A stretch of DNA of 52,655 bases. Origin: Mycobacterium sherrisii (GTDB lineage: Bacteria > Actinomycetota > Actinomycetes > Mycobacteriales > Mycobacteriaceae). Shown here piece after piece: positions 48,015 to 52,655 of the stretch (positions within the stretch are counted from its first letter, which is position 1; each line of letters begins with the position of its first letter). A program made the position numbers and the translations under genes. Below the pieces are notes generated by a model. That model had not been told where the DNA came from and did no database searches. It saw nothing but the letters and a program-made list of their open reading frames with translations. The DNA lies in assembly GCF_002102355.1 (NCBI RefSeq), contig NZ_LQPT01000112.1, positions 1 to 52,655 of the forward strand, written 5' to 3'.

Positions 48015-49373
48015 TCAGACTCCGGCGGCGCGCTCGAGGTCCTTCAGGGACGACTCCAAATGCGCGAGCAGCCGTTGCAGGTGCGGCACGCTGCGCCGGC
48101 AGCCGACCAGACCGAAGTCGAGGGTGTCGGCATTGCTGACCAGGGTGATGTTCAGCGCCTGCCCGTCGAGAATCGCCGACAGCGGGTAGCTGCCGTCCAG
48201 GCGGGCCCCGCCGTAATACATCTGTTCCCGGGGTCCCGGGACGTTGGAAATGATGAGGTTGAACGGCGGTGCCGTCGACGTCACCCAGCCGGGGACCGTG
48301 GCCAGCGCCAGCGAGCTCATGTTCACCGCGGACAGCGCCAGCGCCTGGACCCGCGGCAGCTGCGAGAACACCGTCTTGTTCTTGTACATCGACTCGCTGA
48401 CCGTCTCCAGCCGGCTGGCGGGATCCTCGATGTCGGTGGCCAGGTTGCACAGGATGGCGCCGACCAGGTTACCGCCGGCGTCGGCCTCGTCCTCCCGGCG
48501 CAGACTGACGGGCACCATCGCCAACAACGGCGTGTCCGGCAGCGCGTTCTGCTCTTGCAGGTAATAACGCAACGCACCCGAACACATCGCCAGGACGACG
48601 TCGTTGAGCGTGACCCCGGCCGCGTTCTTGACGTTTTTGATGCGGTCCACCGACCAGGACTGCGCGGCACACCGGCGGGCGCCGCCGATCTTGACGTTGA
48701 GCATGGTTCGCGGCGCGCCGAACGGCAGGGTCAGCTGCTGCTCGAACAGCGCCGCCCGGGCCAGTGACACCGTCGAAGGGGCAAGTGCCGCAAGCGATCC
48801 GGTGGCATGCAGCAGTGAACTCAGCCGCGATGACGACCGCGTACTGGCGCGCTTGGGTTTACGCAGGCTCCACGGGGCCCGGATCTCGCCGTCGTCCGGA
48901 TCGTTGGACAGTGCGCGCTGCATCAGCTTCAGCGCCGAGACGCCGTCGATGAGCGAGTGGTGCATCTTGGTGTAGATCGCGAAGCGGCCGTCCTTGAGGC
49001 CCTCGATCACGTACGCCTCCCACAGTGGGCGATGCCGGTCGAGCAGGCTGCTGTGCAGCAGCGAGGTCAGCTCGAGCAGATCGCGGACCCGACCCGGCGA
49101 GGGCAGGGCGGAGCGCCGGACGTGATAGTCGATGTCGAGGTCCTTGTCGTAGGACCACCCGAGGTTGGCGATGCCGCCCAGGAACGTCGCCGGACGCTTG
49201 AGGAAGGTGGGCTGGAAATCCTGCTGGGCCACCAGCGCGTCATAGAACTCCCGCACGAATTCTCGGCCGGTTCCTTCGGGGGGCTCGTAGAGCTGCAAGC
49301 CACCGACATGCATCGGGTGCTCACGGGATTCGCCGAGCAGAAAGATCCCGTCGATGGGGCTCATCAGTTCCAT
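48015..49373 (-). CDS. tgs2: Wax ester synthase/diacylglycerol acyltransferase
   Basis: A 452-aa WS/DGAT enzyme. The N-terminal MELMSPIDGIFLLGESREHP is characteristic. The catalytic HHxxxDG motif is MHHSLIDGVS (about residue 138), and the C-terminal domain has NDVVLAMCSGALR and ISNVPGPREQMYYGGARL. Such enzymes esterify diacylglycerol or fatty alcohol with acyl-CoA to make storage lipid in mycobacteria. Position next to the NUDIX gene and near ligC corresponds to Tgs2 (Rv3734c). Expected length 454 in M. tuberculosis. Confidence 0.93.
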   Translation of the reverse strand: MELMSPIDGIFLLGESREHPMHVGGLQLYEPPEGTGREFVREFYDALVAQQDFQPTFLKRPATFLGGIANLGWSYDKDLDIDYHVRRSALPSPGRVRDLLELTSLLHSSLLDRHRPLWEAYVIEGLKDGRFAIYTKMHHSLIDGVSALKLMQRALSNDPDDGEIRAPWSLRKPKRASTRSSSRLSSLLHATGSLAALAPSTVSLARAALFEQQLTLPFGAPRTMLNVKIGGARRCAAQSWSVDRIKNVKNAAGVTLNDVVLAMCSGALRYYLQEQNALPDTPLLAMVPVSLRREDEADAGGNLVGAILCNLATDIEDPASRLETVSESMYKNKTVFSQLPRVQALALSAVNMSSLALATVPGWVTSTAPPFNLIISNVPGPREQMYYGGARLDGSYPLSAILDGQALNITLVSNADTLDFGLVGCRRSVPHLQRLLAHLESSLKDLERAAGV

Positions 49374-49531
49374 CCACCAATTAGACCCCTACCGGGAAGC
49401 ACCCGCCAGCATCTCGGGTGGCATCGATAGCGGCTTCGCGGTGTGCACCGATGGCGTTGATCGTGGGCTGGCGGTGGGCGTGGTCGGCGTGTCGGCACCG
49501 TGGGCGTCCAGTCAAGTCCGTCGATGCACAG

Positions 49532-49561
49532 TTGACAGTGACTGCCACCGAGTCATACGGT
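49532..49561 (+). promoter_or_regulatory. Promoter TTGACA-N18-TACGGT for the 49610 operon
   Basis: A consensus -35 TTGACA (49532-49537), an 18-base spacer and TACGGT (49556-49561) would start transcription near 49568, leaving a 42-base leader with GGAAGGA before the ATG. It is the only full SigA-like promoter with both boxes near consensus in the window. An inverted CAGTCA / TGACTG pair (49509-49544) overlaps the -35 and could be where the operon's TetR protein binds. Confidence 0.55.
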
Positions 49562-49609
49562 GCCAGTTCGGCCGTTGACGTGTAAAGGCGCACAATCGGA
49601 AGGACACCG

Positions 49610-50692
49610 ATGAGTAGTTCGTCGAAGCTGGGCGTAATCCAATGGGCGACCGGAGGCGTCGGCAAGGCAGCCATCGCCTGCGTGCTCAATCACCCGCAGC
49701 TCGAGCTCGCCGGCTGCTGGGTGCACAGCGCCGAGAAGAACGGCCTCGACGTCGGGCGGATCATCGGGACCGAGGACCTGGGCGTCACGGCCACCTCGAG
49801 CATTGACGAGATCTTTGCGCTCGACGCCGACTGCGTCGTGTACAGCCCGCTGATCCCGAATGACGACGAGGTGATCGCGATCCTGCGCTCGGGCAAGAAC
49901 GTCGTCACCCCGGTCGGCTGGGTCTATCCCGACCCGGCCAACAAACGGCATCAGGCCGCGGCCGCCGCCGCGCTGGAAGGCGGTGTGACGCTTCACGGTT
50001 CGGGCATCCACCCCGGGGGCATCACGGAGCGCTTCCCGCTGATGATCTCCTCACTGTCGTCTGCGATCACCCACGTGCGCGCCGAGGAGTTTTCCGACAT
50101 CCGCACCTACAACGCACCCGATGTGGTGCGCCACATCATGGGCTTCGGCGGCACCCCCGAAGAAGCCACCCAGGGTCCGATGGCCGGCCTGCTCGACGCG
50201 GGCTTCAAGCAGTCGGTGCGAATGATCGCCGACCACATGGGTTTTCGCATCGATCCCAACATCAGGACCATTCAAGACGTGGCGGTGGCGACCGCCCAGA
50301 TCGATTACGACCCCTTCCCGATCACCGCGGGCACCGTGGCCGCGCGCCGGTTCCGCTGGCAGGCACTCGTCGACGGCGAGCCCGTGATTACCGCGGCGGT
50401 CAACTGGCTGATGGGTGAGGAAAACCTGAATCCCGCATGGAATTTCGGAGGGATCGGTGAGCGATTCGAGGTCGAGATCACCGGTGACCCCGACGTGAAA
50501 CTCACCTTCAAGGGTCTGCAACCGGAGACGATCGAGGAGGGGCTGGTGAAAAACCCGGGCGTGGTGGTCACGGCCAACCACTGCGTCAACGCGATCCCCG
50601 ATGTCTGCGCCGCCGAACCCGGTATCAAGACTTACCTTGATCTACCGCTGTTCGCGGGACGCCCGGCACCCAGCCTCACCCAGCCGGCATGA
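49610..50692 (+). CDS. Dihydrodipicolinate reductase-like dehydrogenase, second copy
   Basis: A 360-aa paralogue of the protein at 28340. Rossmann motif GVIQWATGGVGKAA, then DCVVYSPLIPN, KNVVTPVGWVYP and GSGIHPGGITERFPL. Same family, same unknown substrate. It has a GGAAGGA ribosome site, unlike the leaderless paralogue. It overlaps the next gene by ATGA, so it leads a four-gene operon with a VOC protein, an SDR and a TetR regulator; this suggests a small catabolic or detoxification route under TetR control. Confidence 0.85.
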   Translation: MSSSSKLGVIQWATGGVGKAAIACVLNHPQLELAGCWVHSAEKNGLDVGRIIGTEDLGVTATSSIDEIFALDADCVVYSPLIPNDDEVIAILRSGKNVVTPVGWVYPDPANKRHQAAAAAALEGGVTLHGSGIHPGGITERFPLMISSLSSAITHVRAEEFSDIRTYNAPDVVRHIMGFGGTPEEATQGPMAGLLDAGFKQSVRMIADHMGFRIDPNIRTIQDVAVATAQIDYDPFPITAGTVAARRFRWQALVDGEPVITAAVNWLMGEENLNPAWNFGGIGERFEVEITGDPDVKLTFKGLQPETIEEGLVKNPGVVVTANHCVNAIPDVCAAEPGIKTYLDLPLFAGRPAPSLTQPA

Positions 50693-51198
50693 TCGGCGAA
50701 GGCGTGCTGGACGACCTTGCGTTCTGCCACCTGGTCGTCGGCGTGACCGACATGGATCGGGCGCTGACGTTCTACCGTGACCTTCTCGGCCTGGAAGTAG
50801 TCTTCGAATCCCTGATCTCCGGTGAACCTTTCGACGCCGTGCTGCATGCGACCCGCAAGCAGGAGGGGCGGGTGGTCGGCGGCCTGCTGGGCGGGTTGAT
50901 GATCGAGCTGCTCTCGATCGGCGCGCACCCGCCAAAGGAGAGCAAGCCGGGCCGGCGTGGCATCACCGGAATCCACAACGTGTCCTTGTCGGTGACCGAT
51001 CTTGACGACGCCCACCGCCGCATCGTCGACGCCGGGTACACCCCCGACCAGGAGCCGTTCGAAATCGGCGGAGTCCGAATGTTTTTCGTCAAGGACCCGG
51101 ACGGAACGCCGGTGGAATTCATCGAGCTACCCGATGGAGCACGCAGCACATACGAGATGCACCGGGGTGTACCGCTGCGAATGGGGCCGGACAGATGA
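50689..51198 (+). CDS. VOC superfamily (glyoxalase/dioxygenase-like) protein
   Basis: A 169-aa vicinal-oxygen-chelate protein made of two beta-alpha-beta-beta-beta modules. Module 1 starts AFCHLVVGVTDMDRALTFYR with a metal-ligand His; module 2 starts GIHNVSLSVTDLDDAHRRIV with a second His, and ends FFVKDPDGTPVEFIEL with the final Glu ligand. A metal-dependent isomerase, epimerase or dioxygenase is likely. Coupled to both neighbours by ATGA overlaps (50689-50692 and 51195-51198). Confidence 0.87.
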   Translation: MIGEGVLDDLAFCHLVVGVTDMDRALTFYRDLLGLEVVFESLISGEPFDAVLHATRKQEGRVVGGLLGGLMIELLSIGAHPPKESKPGRRGITGIHNVSLSVTDLDDAHRRIVDAGYTPDQEPFEIGGVRMFFVKDPDGTPVEFIELPDGARSTYEMHRGVPLRMGPDR

Positions 51199-51968
51199 GC
51201 TACTGGCACGCCGATTCGATGCGCGGACACGTCGCCATCGTGACCGGCGCCGCCCAAGGCGTGGGCAAGGGCACCGCGACCGCGCTGCTGGAGCGCGGCG
51301 CATCGGTGGTGCTGGCCGACATCCAAGCCGACGTTCTGGCAGCGACAACCCACGAACTCAAGGAATTGGGCCCGGTGGAAAGCGTGGTCGCCGACCTGCG
51401 TGACCCGGACAGCGCGCCGCGCATCGCCGCCGCCGCGGTCGACGCGTTCGGCACCGTACATGGCCTGGTCAACAACGCCATTGCCACCAACGAGCCCAAG
51501 GCATTCGTCGACATCACCCTCGATGACTTCGCCCTCGGCCACGACGTCGGCCCCCGCGCCACATTCCTTCTGATGCAAGCCGTCTACCCGCACATGGTCG
51601 CGGCCGGCGGCGGGTCGATCGTCAACCTCGGCTCGGGAACGGGCACCGGCGGTGAGCCCAAGTGGGGCGGCTATGCCGCCGCCAAGGAAGGCATTCGCGG
51701 GCTGTCGAAAGTGGCCGCGCTGGAGTGGGGCCGCGACAACATTCGCGTCAACGTCATCTGTCCCTTTGCCGAATCGGATGGGGTCAAGTTCTGGAAGTCG
51801 TTCGCACCCAAGGAGTATGACAAGGCGGTGGGGCGGGTGCCGATGAAGCGCATCGGCGATGTCCGCAGCGACGTGGGCGCGCTGGTGGCGTTCCTGCTCA
51901 GCAGTGACGCGACGTTCATCACCGGGCAGACCATTCACGTCGACGGCGGGATCGGCTGCTTCCGGTGA
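51195..51968 (+). CDS. Short-chain dehydrogenase/reductase
   Basis: A 257-aa classical SDR. Cofactor motif TGAAQGVGKGT, NNA in GLVNNAIATNE, catalytic Ser in VNLGSGTGTGG and YAAAKEGIRGL (YxxxK), ending with GQTIHVDGGIGCF. It likely oxidises or reduces a hydroxy/keto group using NAD(P). Third gene of the operon, overlapping the TetR gene by GTGA (51965-51968). Confidence 0.92.
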   Translation: MSYWHADSMRGHVAIVTGAAQGVGKGTATALLERGASVVLADIQADVLAATTHELKELGPVESVVADLRDPDSAPRIAAAAVDAFGTVHGLVNNAIATNEPKAFVDITLDDFALGHDVGPRATFLLMQAVYPHMVAAGGGSIVNLGSGTGTGGEPKWGGYAAAKEGIRGLSKVAALEWGRDNIRVNVICPFAESDGVKFWKSFAPKEYDKAVGRVPMKRIGDVRSDVGALVAFLLSSDATFITGQTIHVDGGIGCFR

Positions 51969-52573
51969 CCGACGGCTCGTTGCGGGATCGACAGCGCGCG
52001 CAGATCCGCGCCGACATCCGCCGCGCGGCGTTCCGGCTGTTTGTCGAACGTGGATACGACACCGTGACAACGGAAGAGATCGCCACGGCCGCAGGCGTTT
52101 CCCCGCGCACCCTGTTCCGACACGTGCCGACCAAAGAGGAGCTGCTGCTGGCCCCGGTGCGCCATGGTGGTGCCGCGATTGTCAACCTGCTGGAAAAGCG
52201 TCCGGCCACCGAGGCGCCCGACGTTGCGCTGATCAACGCGATCATCACCCGGACCCGCTCCTTCGACCGCGCCGACTGCGAGGAGTGGCGTGCCGCCCTG
52301 CTGGTCGCCCCCGGTCTACTGGACAAGGCCACCATCCATACACCCGCGGACAAGGAGCGGGCGATGAAGCTCGTCGCTGAACGCATGGGCGCCAACCCCG
52401 ATACCGACATGCGGCCCGGGTTGCTGATCCATCTCGCGTTCGGCGCCGCGGATTTCGCGTTCCAGCAGTGGGTACGGCGCTCGGCGCCCCGACGGCCCCT
52501 GGACCGCTATGTGATCGAGGCCCTGGAAGCCGTCAAGAGCCCCTATTGGCGAAAGAGGCGCTCGACGGCCTAG
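51965..52573 (+). CDS. TetR-family transcriptional regulator
   Basis: A 202-aa TetR protein with N-terminal helix-turn-helix: IRRAAFRLFVERGYDTVTTE then IATAAGVSPRTLFRHVPTKEELL. The C-terminal ligand domain is helical and ends VKSPYWRKRR. GTG start overlapping the SDR stop. Being last in the operon it probably controls it by feedback; the ligand is unknown. Confidence 0.92.
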   Translation: MTDGSLRDRQRAQIRADIRRAAFRLFVERGYDTVTTEEIATAAGVSPRTLFRHVPTKEELLLAPVRHGGAAIVNLLEKRPATEAPDVALINAIITRTRSFDRADCEEWRAALLVAPGLLDKATIHTPADKERAMKLVAERMGANPDTDMRPGLLIHLAFGAADFAFQQWVRRSAPRRPLDRYVIEALEAVKSPYWRKRRSTA

Positions 52574-52577
52574 TGCG

Positions 52578-52655
52578 GGGTCAAGTCCAGGGACGTGGTG
52601 TACGAGGCCGTCGGGTGATTCTTCGACTTGATGGTTTAGGCGGTCAGTGCCGCTG
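52578..52655 (-). mobile_element. Possible 3' edge of an insertion-sequence remnant
   Basis: After the TetR stop there is no gene. On the minus strand the segment reads open with CTCGTACACCACGTCCCTGG and GACTTGACC, a pattern I associate, from memory, with the flanks of IS256-type elements in mycobacteria. No transposase or terminal inverted repeat is visible within the window. Confidence 0.25.

Noticed and set aside
47524-48450. 308-codon version of the NUDIX protein
   Set aside because: The upstream half is antisense-like sequence in tgs2; the NUDIX domain begins at the GTG at 48009.
52578-52655. Full insertion sequence at the window end
   Set aside because: Only a fragment resembles an IS flank and the transposase is not visible, so only a low-confidence remnant was kept.

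Overview
The window looks like chromosome of a slow-growing Mycobacterium, most like the M. avium complex and its relatives. Evidence: high GC, mycobacterial families throughout (LpqH-like lipoprotein, cutinase, WS/DGAT acyltransferase, Ddn-like F420 enzyme, DUF732 and CDGP secreted proteins, Prim-PolC/LigC), and a gene order that follows, from memory, the M. tuberculosis Rv3718c-Rv3724 and Rv3730c-Rv3734c blocks. Species assignment is inference.

Region 1 (3-13073) is the 3' part of a very large non-ribosomal peptide synthetase: PCP / C-A-PCP-E / C-A-PCP / C-A-(N-methyltransferase)-PCP-thioesterase. It abuts the conserved backbone directly. Region 2 (13070-20879) is core: an SRPBCC protein, the tmsA-tmsB pair for 10-methyl-branched (tuberculostearic) fatty acid, dnaX, a short intergenic repeat cluster, the aspartate aminotransferase aspC, the SRP RNA ffs, tRNA-Ser(GGA) and lucA.

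Region 3 (20880-33632) is mixed. It has an enoyl-CoA hydratase, an LpqH-family lipoprotein, and a cassette of a TPR protein, a CHAT caspase-like protease and two proteins of no recognisable family (22413-28310). The cassette is the best candidate for an undescribed system. Then come a dehydrogenase-like protein, a serine esterase, a 51-aa membrane peptide, a CsbD stress protein with a SigF-type promoter, a Ddn-family protein, the Cut5-position cutinase and an alpha/beta hydrolase. Region 4 (33872-38573) looks decayed: an F420-dependent LLM enzyme, an NmrA-like protein and an SDR each carry a one-base frameshift, and a P450 is truncated.

Region 5 (38682-49373) has a LysA-like decarboxylase coupled to a rhomboid-like membrane protein, a 71-aa protein, divergent prim-polC/ligC, small secreted proteins, a P450, a DUF2330 protein that has lost its membrane anchor by frameshift, a haloalkane dehalogenase, a NUDIX hydrolase and tgs2. 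Region 6 (49610-52573) is a tightly overlapping four-gene operon (dehydrogenase, VOC, SDR, TetR). The last 80 bases may be the edge of an insertion-sequence remnant.

Many starts lie exactly 6 or 7 bases after a TANNNT -10 hexamer, pointing to leaderless transcripts. Several convergent genes end in a shared palindromic CTAG or TTAA. No gap without a gene exceeds 300 bases. All M. tuberculosis equivalences are from memory, not from a search.
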